64,000 nt of DNA from Chloranthus sessilifolius (lineage: Eukaryota > Streptophyta > Magnoliopsida > Chloranthales > Chloranthaceae), in contig CM037590.1 in NCBI GenBank assembly GCA_021018995.1, positions 64,327,597-64,391,596 of the forward strand, read 5' to 3'. Of the stretch, positions 36,102-47,755 are shown in pieces (the first letter of the stretch is position 1; each line of letters starts with the position of its first letter). A program made the translations under genes and the position numbers. The notes beneath the pieces were generated by a model. That model searched no databases. It was given only the letters and a program-made list of their open reading frames with translations, and was not told the origin of the DNA.

Positions 36102-37066
36102 TTAAAGGGACATCAGATGCATCCCCCTCAAGTGCAACGTTAGGCTATGCCCCCCATCATCTGGTGCTTGCCCGTCAGGCACCTCCTCAACTGGAGCTGG
36201 TGGTACAACCCCCTCCTCAGGTAACCTCTTGACCAATAGATTATAGCTCTTGGTCCAGTCCTTGAGCTTGAAAACTTTAATGTTGTTGATCAATCGAGGC
36301 TCGCGAGGAGCCAGGCTATACTCCTCTCTCAATGCGATATACTGCTCGACCATTCTTGTTATCAATTGAGCATATGGCAGCTCTTTCTTTGAAGCAGTCT
36401 TCTACTTCTCAAACTGCAAATCTCTGACATTGATCTTGGAGACTTGTGTAAAAACGGGTTTATGACACTCTTGATAAAAGTATCAAGCATCCATAGTCTA
36501 TCAGGGAGTTGGGTCCAGTAATAGATTGACCTAAACTACACTGACCACAAGTCTATAATGGTATGAGACATCTTTGACAGATGGTGGCAACAACAAGTCT
36601 CCACATACCGTGAAGAATACTGTAAGGCGGCGGCAACATGAAATTGGTTAAATTTATAGTCAAAACCATTAATTTTGGTGACCAATTGGTGATGGTTGTC
36701 ACCCCAGCGAAGATGTTGATAAAAGAGCCTCACTATACGAGGACAAAAATGGACGTAAAATGACTCATGCAATGGTCTCAACCCTAGCCTAGCAATATAG
36801 TCGATCACCCATTCCATTTCGAGCCAATCCTCGAATAGCTTAGAGTCGAAAGCACATTCAGGCAATAATGTTTTAGAAGCCCACCACTCTTTTGAAAGTT
36901 CTTGTTGAATTAGTGGTGACTGCGGGTTTTGAACGGGCGGCACATCTTGTTCGATTGGTGCCACGGGTTGCACTAAGGGTTGTGCGACCGGTTCAATGGT
37001 TGGCACCGATGTATGAGCTCGGGATGTAGGGATTTTACGCGACGGATTCTTCGTTCACGGTCCCAT
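36102..37066 (-). pseudogene. Additional ORF resembling plant transposon-associated protein
   Basis: Starts at 37066 with a basic N-terminus (M-G-P-stop-T-K-N-P-S-R-K; the stop is CGA->TGA), followed by a P/V/Q-rich linker. A conserved-looking domain comes next: E-W-W-A-S-K-T-L-L-P-E, R-L-G-L-R-P-L-H-E-S-F-Y, V-R-L-F-Y-Q-H-L-R-W, I-N-G-F-D-Y-K-F. It is displaced near 36450-36536 and resumes as E-L-P-Y-A-Q-L-I-T-R-M-V to 36102. This layout matches the 'putative plant transposon protein' family found inside plant retrotransposons (assignment from memory, not searched). It lies between the lost pol and the 3' purine tract at 36000, so it is an additional ORF of a chromovirus. A palindrome array lies upstream (37275-37405). 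Confidence 0.65.
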
Positions 37067-37274
37067 AGTTTAAAATGTACAAAATGCACAAAAAATTCCC
37101 TAAATAAGGAAAAGATTAGGGTTTACCATAATAGCCGGACAAAATGCGATCCAATGAATCAAAGCAAGAAGCTTCGATAACCGGAAATATCTCTTGAACA
37201 CAAAGGAATCAAACTCTCTCGAACGATTGAAGATCTTAATCGTGCGAGTGAAAAATAAAAACTAAAAATATAAC

Positions 37275-37405
37275 TGAAATCGATAAAATTGATCGATCAG
37301 ACAGTCCTTTTTCACAGAACATAATATAAACTGGTTTGATCGATCAACCTTCTTATTTGATCGATCAAATGCGTAATTGATCGATCAATTCACTAAATTG
37401 ATCGA
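37275..37405. repeat. TTGATCGATCAA palindrome array upstream of additional ORF
   Basis: Five copies, about 210 bases upstream of the ATG at 37066 on the minus strand. The leader between contains GGTAAACCCTAATC about 50 bases before the ATG. Confidence 0.85.
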
Positions 37406-38353
37406 TCAATCATTACAGTCAAGGTATTTCTTTAAACATACCTCATTAATGGAGGCATTACCTAGTCCCTATTTCATCACGTATAGGGTATCAGTATATG
37501 CTATTTAGACAACTCCAACTATATGAAATTATAATTGCCACGTACATAAAGCAATAATGGGTTACAATTTAAAATCACAAAAATTACCTCTCGCATTAGG
37601 TGAACAAATGCGGGTATTACTTACAAATTTTGGCTTCGCGCTCCCAGTTCGTCTCTGTAGCTGAGTGATTTACTCGCGAATTCCATGGTTTAGGGTTCTA
37701 TCCTCCATCCGACCCCATGATTTTCACACCATTGAACACCAATAACATAAAGAATATACTGCAAAAGTATCTTACCTTAGGTCGGCCGATTTCTCGGCCC
37801 ACGAGCTCAACAAGCTTCAGGGTTCCAATGATTTAACAATCTCCAAAACTAGTGGCGATCCTTGCTAGCTTCGATACAATCGCATGGCGTCCATGTTCCA
37901 CATTCACGAGCAATAACTCCCTCACCAAATCTCCTTCTCTTTCTTCTTAAATTCCACCACTCAACATAAATGCAAGAGTTAAAGCAAAAGGAATAATCCC
38001 CATTCCTAGTCAAGCCTTTAAACTTCTAACCTCTAGTGTGTAAAGCATACACACCCCCCATAGGTGTGCAAGATCACATCAATGGTCTACACCCTACACA
38101 CATGTGCACTATACACCTATACGTAATCTAACGCACCTCATTATATTTGACTTCCACATAACCGAACCAGTGACCAGACGGGCACGTCTCCCTAAGTAGC
38201 AACATGTGGGTAAAGAAGACACATCAAGAGTCCTTCCACCATCCACACGTACGCACATCTATAATCCGCAGATTGACAATCTACCTATAGGAAGCCATAT
38301 AATTTAGAAGTCCCCATCATAATTTCAACGTCCTCCAAATTAGGGTTATTATA
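37406..38353 (-). repeat. LTR-like fragment with purine-tract junction
   Basis: AGGGTTATTATA|ATCTCCCCATCTTGAAGG at 38353 looks like another LTR-start junction. On the minus strand the sequence then has a leader-like part with ACCTAAGGTAAGATAC (a donor-like site near 37777). No right terminus is seen. Confidence 0.5.
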
Positions 38354-40239
38354 ATCTCCCCATCTTGAAGGAATTTTCGTTCTCGAAAATATCTAAAATA
38401 TCCCGAGTAAAACTCAATTGTTCGTAGCGTCAATGCACACACGTAGAGGTATTATGAGTGAAATAGTCACAACCATACAGTCGCCAGTCATATATGCGCA
38501 ACCCCTCTCTCTGAGTCCACACATCCACAATGGACTCACACGCTTTCAGAGTCGAAATAGTTTCCCCCAAAATCAGTATATCCACACGATCCCTATAGGT
38601 AAAATTGTCGGGTTAATATACAGGTCGCTAAGCTCATCCCAAATCTATTGAAAAAGTGTGACAGTCTTCCCATGCACCGGGTATCTCATATCACACCTCC
38701 ATAAGCAATTATATACAGTAGTATGTCACCATTACGTTAACCATTAGTCAAAAGAAAATGACCATAATGCCATCAAAATTCATACATAGGCAAAAACTAG
38801 CTGTTGGACTTTTTATTAAGGATGCCCCCCCTTATTTACTTGACTGGTGTTCATTCCACAAAGAATTGTATATTGATCATGAGATTAAGACTACTTAACC
38901 AGAATGTATCTATAAATAGGATCAACCAAACCTTGAAGGACATATAATGTGTTGTCCATTCAACAGATCTTCACTTCAACGATGTTAATCATTAGGGATC
39001 ATGCATCATTTCCATTGTATTAATCATAGTGACCCCTTACGATTGCAAAAATACTGATGGAGCATAGTGGACTAATTTTGAAACATACCATTCATCCGAA
39101 AAAAAAATCTGATTCACCAAATTGATGCTATCGTTATCAGAACAAATCAACTCATGACTCGAAATAGGTCTCATCTGTCGATGAATAAATATTCACACTC
39201 ACCCACTTTCTAATACGCAACGGTGGTAAGAGATATCACTCAAATGAGATAAAGCCATCACTAAGATGACATAAAGCCATCACCAACATGAGGTATAGCC
39301 ATCACCAAAATGAGATAAAGCTATTACCAAAATGAGGTAAAGCCATCAGCAAAATGAGATAAAGCCATCGCCAATATGAGGTAAAGCCATCAGCAAAATG
39401 AGATAAAGCTATCACCAATATGAGAACCTCTAAAATCTACCACAACGATCATGAAATCTTCAAACTTTATGCCCTTAACCAATCTTATGATACGCGAATA
39501 GAATTCCGATCATACAAGAAAGGCAAAAAAGTGTGGCAATCTAGCCTTTCAAATCAAGGAGATGATTGAAAATGATTGCTCTCAATGTTATACGTAAATA
39601 CTTAGGCATGATTAATCGACTCTTCATGTGCACAACTCTCAACACACTCCCTATACTAACTAAATCTCCATATATTCCTAGAAAATCTATAGTCATTCAT
39701 CATGGCTTAGGTGAAAACAGTGCAATCCACCATAGCGACATCCAATTCTGCTCTCCCATGATATTCGTAATGAAATTTTCCTATCCTCTGTCAATTACCG
39801 ACATGATTATGTTAGACTTTTCTAATTCTCAAAAAACTTCTAAAGTAAATTACAGCGATTAACAACCGAACTCATGTTTGAAAGGAATGTATTTAAACAC
39901 ACCATAATCATGAATCATTAGTCAGGAAGAAGAATACTAGGATTAAGTCCGTTAATTCAACTTCATTACCCATAAATATTAAAGAAATTTCAAATTCACT
40001 AAACAATTGTGCTTAAGAAATTTATTGTAACTGTCAAGATTTATTAAGTCTGCCAATATAACTATCACTTACGTAGTTAATCTTCTGAATTTAGAATTCG
40101 TTTATGTCATGCAAGTAATTTAAGTCGATACACAAGCGATGATGTTATGATATTCCGCACGTGTCAAAACTAACAAAATTCCTAAATCATCTGAACATTA
40201 AAATAAAATCTTGACAATTGATATTGAACCTATACCTTG
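38354..40239 (-). other. Interior of nested chromovirus without recognisable pol
   Basis: A+T-rich sequence with no RT, RNase H or integrase motif in any frame. The only regular structure is the repeat at 39236-39425. This is where pol would be expected. Confidence 0.6.
39236..39425. repeat. Tandem repeat, ~23-bp unit, about 8 copies
   Basis: Unit CATCACCAAAATGAGATAAAGC with variants (ATGAGGTAAAGC, GTCAGC, ATATGAGG). Confidence 0.9.
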
Positions 40240-40803
40240 GGCATTTTGAATCATAGGAAGAATCGGCTTGGAAGTAAACGTCGAGGTCTCCTGCTCCTGT
40301 TGCATATCTCGACAGTTTTTGACTCGGTGTCCTTGCTCACCACATCTAAAACAAGCACCCGAGATTAGCCTACACGCCTCTGTTTTATGAGGTTTTTCAC
40401 ACCACGCATATATTACAAATGGTATAGATGAGGGGACAGGTAAGGCCTGTCATACTAGAGTAACTCTAGTCGTCACCGGATGTAAAGAGCGAGAACTACC
40501 TTGAGTGGTTGTCGAGGTCATCACTTCCTTTTTCAAAGCAGTACAATATCTTATCAAGTGTCCCATTCGTCCATACTTAAAACAAGCCCCAGTAGATCTT
40601 CTACAGTCTCTCGCTAGGTGTCGCCCGTTACACCTAGAACATGGTTCATCTAATGTCGATGGAGAGGTATGAGTCGTCCTTCTCAACATTGCCATAAGTA
40701 ACGCAGCCTGCTGAGTCATAGTGCTAAGCATTGCCTCAAGCAACTGCCTATTCGGCTCACTCCCTCCAGTGTGTACAATTTTAGCCTTCTTTCGTGACGC
40801 CAT
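40240..40803 (-). pseudogene. gag: Capsid-less gag remnant with four zinc-knuckle-like motifs
   Basis: Starts with a basic N-terminus (M-A-S-R-K-K-A-K) and a short helix (L-L-E-A-M-L-S-T-M-T-Q-Q-A-A-L-L), then goes straight to C-S-R-C-N-G-R-H-L-A-R-D-C and C-F-K-Y-G-R-M-G-H-L-I-R-Y-C (one Cys changed to Tyr). After a TGA stop at about 40450 the same frame continues with a second pair: Y-A-W-C-E-K-P-H-K-T-E-A-C and an intact C-F-R-C-G-E-Q-G-H-R-V-K-N-C. The related gag at 57876 has a capsid domain and only one such pair, so capsid seems deleted and the nucleocapsid pair duplicated. It lies about 340 bases from the primer site. Confidence 0.75.
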
Positions 40804-41142
40804 TTCGATCTGTTAACATGACACAAAACTCCAATCAATAATTGTCATAGTCACAATGGCCCAAAGTTTTAACAAAATCTTAAAACATATTTTATCTAAT
40901 AGCCGTACATTTATCAAATCATCCAATATTCTCCTTAAAAGTGATTATGAGATCCACAATTTAAGTCTTAAATAGAATCCCAAGTTCTAAATCTCTAGCT
41001 ACAGCTGCGAGTTCCCTATAGAAGCTAAAACCAAAACTCCACTAACTTTGCTAAAGTCATTATTGGGTCATAGAAAACTCACATCCCGACCATACCTACA
41101 TCCATAGCCTAGTCTGGAGTCCTAACACGACCTAAAGTCTAG
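40804..41142 (-). other. Leader of nested chromovirus
   Basis: Non-coding stretch between primer site and gag start; nothing else seen. Confidence 0.6.
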
Positions 41143-41154
41143 GATCTGATACCA
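41143..41154 (-). other. Primer-binding site, initiator Met tRNA
   Basis: Minus strand TGGTATCAGATC, one base from TGGTATCAGAGC, two bases from the LTR. Confidence 0.85.
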
Positions 41155-41392
41155 ACTATGACAGTCTGAATTTTGCACTCGAAAATCTGTGCCATCAGGA
41201 TCATGCTCTGGATGATCCTTAGGATAAATCATAGAGTGTCTGCTCATCTAGCGGAAATTAGAGCAGACACTATCCAGTAGTGGCAGATCGAGTCATCATA
41301 TAAGGCTTTAAAAGAGAGAAAAATTTAACAATGCCTATATATAAAAATAAAAGAAAATACATCCTCAAACCGGAACCAAGAAGAACCACTGG

Positions 41393-41438
41393 TGATGGAC
41401 ATCCGTCACACAAAAACAATGGTTTCAAGTAGTGGTTC
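41393..41438 (-). other. Conserved LTR stem-loop (copy B)
   Basis: GAACCACT at 41393 pairs with AGTGGTTC ending at 41438, as in copy A. Confidence 0.5.
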
Positions 41439-41566
41439 CTATCAGAGTGGCACAAAAGAAAATAAAGTATCTACAAAATTTTAAGTACAAAATCGTGGCC
41501 ACCAGAACCACAATAATCCAAAACATATACAGATCCCAAAATATCCAGTCTAATCAAATACCCTAA

Positions 41567-41680
41567 CTACGGGTGGTGCTCGTCAGCACGGGTATTGGTA
41601 TTCTCCTCCTCAACCTCAGCCTCCGGATCAGGCTGGTAGTCAGGGTCACTCTCAGTGCCGAGAGCTCTAGCCTCAGAACC
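41567..41680 (-). other. Acidic D-Y-x-P mini-ORF in LTR B
   Basis: Same length (37 codons plus stop) and frame as 33737-33850. A handful of amino-acid changes are visible, no stop or indel, and S-D-P-D-Y-Q-P-D-P-E is kept. Confidence 0.6.
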
Positions 41681-42893
41681 TATTAATGTTATAGAAAATA
41701 GGGTGAGCTACATCTAAGCTCAGTAGAAGAATCACAGCTAAAATTGTATTGAAAATGTAAGACATGATTTGCAGGTAGTATCTCAAACAGATAATCAAAT
41801 CAAAATATGCAGACAGGATAAATCAGATGACATGTACTAAGTTTTCAAAGAATAGAACAGATGCTATTAGTATATAATTTGTGGCTTAAATCATGCATAT
41901 TTCTAAGTTAAGAAACTCTCGTGAATATATAACACGTGGTAATCAGGTGTATGCCGATAGGAAATCCCAACCAATCATCATTCATATAAACAATTTTTTT
42001 AGTGCAACAATGCCTCATCTATGGAGTGTAATTGTGTTGAGAGATTATCAAAGCAGATGCACGATTGTGCCAGGACACGGATATACCGCCAAGTCGGTGG
42101 GGATCATCTAGATTAAATACTTAAAATCACATACACATATATGACCTCAAGAATCGGATATAAAAAATCAGAAACAAGCTTCAGAATACAGAAATCAGAA
42201 AGCAGGAATCAAAGATGACAGAAATTTATTGATATACAAATATGCTTTTTAAAACAAAAATCAATTGCAGATGTGAAGGAATCATGAAATCATATTCAGA
42301 TATATTTTTAGGTTGGATTTCCCCTACCTTAACAGATCTTTCTAAGCAAATTCAACGTCGTTCTAAAGCAATTCAAAAGTTCTTATCCACGAACTCCACT
42401 CTTAGTCTACATCACACATATGATGCTGTATTAAAAATTAACCCTAATTATTAAAAATGTTGACGTATTTAAGTGTTTTCTCAAAACCTAGAAGGAAATG
42501 GGTAATTTCGTGTTGACTCGAAACTTGACCCAACTTTCTACTTCATTTTGACCCTCAAAAAATTTGATTAAAGATTTGATTAATTCATAAAAGTGTTAGA
42601 TATCGTCGTACTCTTTCCAACGCATCAAGAATCCTGTCAATCGGAGTTTGGGACAAAGAGTTATGGCAAAAATACTGAAGCTATATCGATACTTTAGTCA
42701 AAACGTGCTAACTTAGAACTTGGCCAAACTTTCAGCTCAATTTTGATCATCAAAATTTTTTTCTCATCAGTTAGTTAATTAATAAAAGTTGTAGATTTAA
42801 TTGTCCTCTTTCCAATACCACAATAATCGCATCAATCGGAGTTCGGAGTAAAAAGTTATGGCCAAAACACTAAAGCAGTGTCGACACAGTCAA

Positions 42894-43142
42894 TTTGATC
42901 GATCAAACCATCATATTGATAGATCAATTCCACATTGATCGATCAATTTCACCCTTGATCGATCAACCCATCATATTGATCAATCAATCTTCAAATTGAT
43001 CGATCAATGCTGTCGGGAATGAACTTCCAGCAAACAAACTTTCTATTTTTATAAATACATATATAATTTGATCGATCAATGCCCAATTTGATCAATCAAT
43101 ACCCAATTTGATCGATCAATCATCTAATTTGATCCATCAAAA
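42894..43142. repeat. TTGATCGATCAA palindrome array (10 copies)
   Basis: Counterpart of 34455-34750 with two fewer copies in the second group, so copy number changed after the two LTRs separated. Confidence 0.92.
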
Positions 43143-44050
43143 TCTTCATAAATGTACAGCCATAAGGCTTTATCATTTTAATCTATTTTCTTCTAAATCT
43201 TCTACGATCTTCATCGAATTCACACACACATACACACTAAACTAAAACAAGGATTTATTCTACAATCTAAATCATTAAAATCAAAGAAAAACTAACCTTT
43301 CTTTGATCGATTTTACGACTTTAAGGATCGTTGCCGAAGAGGGTTTCGAAATGAAACTTTCAGATTTCCACAGCGAATCCATAGAGATTGATCACAAGGA
43401 CTTGAAGATGATGTCGTTCATCCTTACGTTCATCCTTACGCGTCGATCTTAACCTCTTCCAAGTGCAGGGGACAATTCCAAAGTAATCAGCTCTTTGAAT
43501 ATGGGTTTTTTTAAAGAAACAGAGGTTTCTAATGGAAAGGGGTTTGAACTGTCAAAATTTACAAACGGTGGAACACTATCGATACCGACGTCACGTGCTT
43601 TGCGAAGAGTGTAGAGTTTTCTATGCGATGGCGATCTCGTGGTCGGAATCTCATGAGAAGGGGGTTCACGGGTGATGAGTTTCCACAAGGTGCATGGCTC
43701 TCCCTCTTCTTCTCAATTTCAAAAGGCTACACTTAGGCTCTAAGCAACCCACCTCCTCTCTCTCTTATAACCCACGAAACCCAACTCAAATATCTTTGAT
43801 ATTTGCCCCCAAGTTCTATCCTCTTATCCTAAGTTCGGTTTCGCTGTTAAGCGGCACATGGTGGGTCGGTGCACAGCTTAACCACTAAGGCCTAAACAAA
43901 CCTTTAAACCTTAATCCTTTCCACACAAAGTTATCATAATATTATTTAATGATTTATTTAACATTTATAGGGCGACCTCATTTTTCGTGCCGGATACGCA
44001 CACAGTTTCAGTCGGGTTTGGGTTCAGATTTTTCGGGTCATTACACCCTT

Positions 44051-45820
44051 TTTGATAGAAATCATCGCAAGCCAAAAGAGCAACCTCAAAAGGTGAGCAT
44101 ATTAGTGTTTTTATGTCACATTAATTGTTCTAAGCCTAATATATGAGGGTGTGAAAAGAATTTGTGAAGATCCTTTGGATTTGGGAAAAAAATAGAGACC
44201 AAGGAAGCAGAAGCCCGAGTGGCTACAGAATCTGTCGAAACCGATCGATCAGTTTGAATTGATCAATCGATTTTGACAGAACAGGGACGTGCAAAATGCT
44301 TGGAGAAATCGATCGATCGGATTTTTCCTGCCTTAGGAAATCGATCAATCTATTTTCTCTATTTTGGTTGGTTCAATTTTTCTTGGAAAAACTCTAGGAA
44401 ACTTTGCGCTAATCTGTTTTTCGCCCCCATTGACAAGTAGTGTATGGTCTTGGTATGATCTAGGTTAAGAATGGGAGACCCTAGAGAAGGACCTTTGGAT
44501 CGCTTTGAATGGCTCCAAAATTAAGGAAACTCAATGTAAAATTACATTTTGTGAATTTGATTCATAGTTTCTTTAATGTAACCAAATTGATTGTGATTAT
44601 TAGGAATCAATTCAGAACTTTGTTAAATATGATTGCCTTCGAATATTTGACACTTTGAATTGTTGATCCGCATTAAGTCTTTTGAAATATCGAATCTTTT
44701 GAAATTGAACTTTGGATAGGGGAACCTCAATACCAATTACATTCCATCTTAATTTACATGAATAACTTAGTGGGATCGATTTGAATACGATAAATCTGAA
44801 TTTTGCTTCTGAACATGATCACAAACTTTGAAAATCTGAATTCGCCTTTGAACTTGAAATTGCACTTAAACTCTTAACTCAAAATTTTGAATCTAGCTAT
44901 TTATTGAAATACATTGAATTAAGTATTAGAATCCACATTTGATTTAAGATTCATACGAATGAATCCCTCTACTCTTTGAACCGTGTGGACGATAAATTTG
45001 AATAACACAAGTTTTCCTCATAACGCAGGGGCTTATCACACTTTCGAAAAGTGTTCATTGAACGACGATGGTTAGGTAGGGGTTTCCATCGAAAATCTCT
45101 GGCTCCCAATGCTATATTTGCTTGGGAGATCAGTCAAGTTATGATTTAAGTCACTGATAAGACAAACATTACATTTAGAAGTTAAGAATGAATAAGAATC
45201 TGAAACTATCTAAAATCCTGATTTGTTTGAATTCAATTTATAGATATTGAAATGATATTTTGTACAAGAAACTGCATATGATTTTAGAAATTGAAATTTA
45301 GTTATTTAATCTGTTTTGAATATCTCATTTGAGACCATGTTTGTTATGATAAGGTGTGAGGTTGAGTTTCTCCTATTGAGCTTAGACTGTTAGCTCACCC
45401 TGACTATACGTCACAGGTATAGATACTACTCAGGAGCAGGGCTACGAGACCAATCTGGATTACAATCCAGAGGAAGAGTCAGATATCCCACCTGACGAAT
45501 TCTTCCCATAAAGTTTGGTTTTGGATCTTTAGTCCTTTTTGGGGATTTTGAATACTCTGGACTTGGTACGTCTTGTAAACTTTGTAAATGATAAAAAAAT
45601 CAGTATATTGTATATTCGTTTTGTGAGCAATTGTTAAAATGATGGTCGGGCATCATCGGTGGCTCGTTTTGGGTTATGTTAATAGATTTTGTATAGAGAT
45701 TGAATCTTTCTGTTGTTCTATCTGATATCTGCTTTGTTTCTACTTACGTTATGGAGGTACAAGATGATGGCGAGCTGGCTTTCCCCGATATTTAGGGTAC
45801 GAGAGAGTCGGGTCGTCACA
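44051..45820 (+). repeat. Right part of 5' LTR of plus-strand chromovirus (third family)
   Basis: Continues the LTR begun at 32701 (total about 2.4 kb) and ends GTCGGGTCGTCACA directly before the primer site. It has a few GATCGATCAA/ATCGATCGAT motifs (44240-44345), the TAGCTCACCCT block (45391-45401), the mini-ORF and a weak stem near 45624-45665. Confidence 0.88.
45416..45511 (+). other. Acidic D-Y-x-P mini-ORF in third-family LTR
   Basis: TATACGTCACAG|GT opens 31 codons with N-L-D-Y-N-P-E-E-E-S-D-I-P, ending D-E-F-F-P-stop. Upstream in the same frame is a TGA six codons before, so a start by splicing rather than read-through is suggested. It ends about 310 bases before the LTR end. Confidence 0.6.
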
Positions 45821-45822
45821 GT

Positions 45823-45834
45823 TGGTATCAAAGC
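45823..45834 (+). other. Primer-binding site, initiator Met tRNA
   Basis: TGGTATCAAAGC, one mismatch from TGGTATCAGAGC, two bases after the LTR. Confidence 0.88.
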
Positions 45835-45927
45835 TATGGCTCTAGATTTATATTCCATAGGACGATGGGCTTGATTGTTTCACAATCAATACTGATCAAA
45901 GTTATTGTTGAACCATGATAGATCAGT

Positions 45928-46305
45928 ATGGCCCCATGTCTCAGAGGTAGAGGCAGAGATAGAGATGGATCGATAACGGTTCATGTGAAAGACTTCCCAG
46001 AGGGTGTAGGTATGTCAAGGGGTGAGGGGATTGCTACCGGTCCTAATGCCACTCCTGTAGGTAGAAGAGGTAATGAAGGATATGTCGAGCAAGTGTTGGA
46101 AGCCTTGGCTAACAATATGGCACAACAGATGACGTCAATGGCTCAGCAAGTAGAGCTACTTGCGGCCAGAAACTAACTTTCCGAATTTGCGGAGTTTAGG
46201 AGGATGCGTCCTCCGAACTTTTTGGGTCAAATTGATCCGCTTGAAGCCGAGAGGTGGCTTAAAGAAATAGAGAAAATCTTTAGTGTGCTTCTGATCGGCT
46301 TACTA
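45928..46305 (+). pseudogene. gag: Chromovirus gag N-terminus, interrupted
   Basis: Begins M-A-P-C-L-R-G-R-G-R-D-R-D-G, with a helix of M-A-Q-Q repeats (46120-46160). The conserved F-R-R-M-R-P-P-N-F-L-G and D-P-L-E-A-E-R-W-L-K-E-I-E-K-I-F open the capsid part. There is one stop at 46174 (CAA->TAA) and a one-base shift near 46290. The gene stops where the Athila-like LTR begins (about 46306); the rest of the element is not found in the window. Confidence 0.85.
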
Positions 46306-47755
46306 TGTATATCTAATTAAGTCTTAACCTATTACAAGCGCACAACAAAAATTGCAGAGCTAGTATAGGATCGTTCCCACGAAGATAGTTATTATTATTA
46401 TTAATCTATTTTTCTGAAAAGTTATATTTATCTTAAAAATTCCTAAACTACTGGAGAAATATGAATAAAGAATTTTTCTATATCTAAAGTGCATAAAAAT
46501 AAATCCTAATCCTCCAACTTCAAATTATGGTCGTCAATCACAATCCTCTGCTATTGGATATTTATAAAATTAAATAGTACCATTACACCATATATTAATT
46601 CTTCTAGCATTGGGCGTCAATCAATACTAAAGTCCTATCAATATAGGTTTAATCTAATCAACAATCAATCAAAATTTTGGGCGTCAATCAAACTCTAGAA
46701 AATTGAAGATGGAAAAATAAAAATAGTTACACTAATCTGTAAATTCTAACCTGGGTCGTCAATTCAAATCAGAACTTGGAGATGTTTACAAAGTAGCAAA
46801 TTCTAAGCTAGAAAGTAATAAAAATTATATCTTTCACCCCTCAGCCGCAGTCATTAATTGCTTCTGAGAAACTACAGATATCTACTCTATTCTTCAGCTC
46901 CCAATCAAGGCGTCAATTGCTCTTGAGAAACTTTAGATATCTAAACTACTCTAACTATGGTATACTATTGATCGAAAGAAAATCTAACCTTAGTCATCAA
47001 TTGATGCTAAACTTCTTCGATGCTTATTCCTATACCGGGCTCTCTTATTTATAGATCACAAGGAGTCGGTTTATAAAACTTCTAATTCTATTAAAAGAAA
47101 TAAAACTATTCTAATATAGCTCTACTTCTATTTTTATAATTCTTTCTTTGCTTTCTTTGAATGGTTGATATACTTCTAGAATGTTCTTTAATCTTCAGCA
47201 ATAGAGTCCTTCTAAACATCTTTTTCATTAATCTTCTCGGATTCGTGAGTTGCCAAACTTCTAATTCTGGTTCATAGTGGTGTAATATGCATGTGATCAG
47301 CAGCAGTTATGAGAAGTTTCTATTTTTAGAGAATCACGATTATCCTCTTTTTATGTAGCTTTCTTTAGAAAATCGTAAATCACGATTTTCTATCTTCTCA
47401 TAGTGTTCACTCTCAAGAAGATTCTTCATTACGATTCTTTACTTCCTTTGTATCGCTTCAGCTTCTTGAACGTATCTTCTCTGGAGATTTGTAAATTATG
47501 ATCTCTTATTTTGTCTCTTAGTATTGCGCTCAAGCGTCTTTTACGATTTTCTATCTTTCAGTACTTAGCAAATCGTCTTTAACACTCAATCGTCTTTCTT
47601 ACTGCTTTACGAGTTTATTTTGACGAATATTAATATTTTGACAATATTTTATTGCTTTTCCTTAATATTTGCATATCAACAACTTATTAGTAGCAAACTA
47701 AGTCGTAGCATCACTAAGTTAAGAGTGATAAATTGGGAAATTATTTGATTGATCA
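46306..47755 (-). repeat. 3' LTR of second Athila-like element
   Basis: The right end GATTGATCA abuts the Athila purine tract. The left end is near 46306 (TGTATATCTAATTAAG), giving about 1450 bp. It contains the U5 block TACAAGCGCACAAC ... GGATCGTTCCCACGAAG. Two motif families lie inside: GTCAATYRA (46515-46990) and TTACGATTTTCTATC (47335-47600). Confidence 0.75.
46515..47600. repeat. Two short-motif arrays in Athila-like LTR
   Basis: GGGCGTCAATCAA/GCGTCAATTGC occurs about seven times (46515-46990) and AATCGTAAATCACGATTTTC variants about eight times (47335-47600). Related ATCGTAAA motifs also lie outside the LTR at 51015-51130. Confidence 0.65.

Larger units (their letters stand above)
33327..44045 (-). 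mobile_element. 10.7-kb chromovirus, defective, nested in another LTR
   Basis: CCCTT flanks both ends (33322-33326 and 44046-44050). The 5' LTR is 41157-44045, with an initiator-Met primer site at 41143-41154; the 3' LTR is 33327-35640. The interior has a gag remnant with zinc knuckles, no pol domains, an additional ORF (36102-37066), and extra LTR/purine-tract junctions at 35742, 36000 and 38353. It is best read as a rearranged non-autonomous element or one with deleted pol and inserted LTR pieces. Confidence 0.9.
41157..44045 (-). repeat. 5' LTR of nested chromovirus
   Basis: 2889 bp. The plus-strand left end TATGACAGTC is a decayed TGTGATAGCC; the right end is GGGTCATTACA. It has about 590 bases (41875-42462) missing from the 3' LTR, with near-identical flanks (GATGCTATTAGT / GTGTTTTCTCAAAACC). 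Confidence 0.92.
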
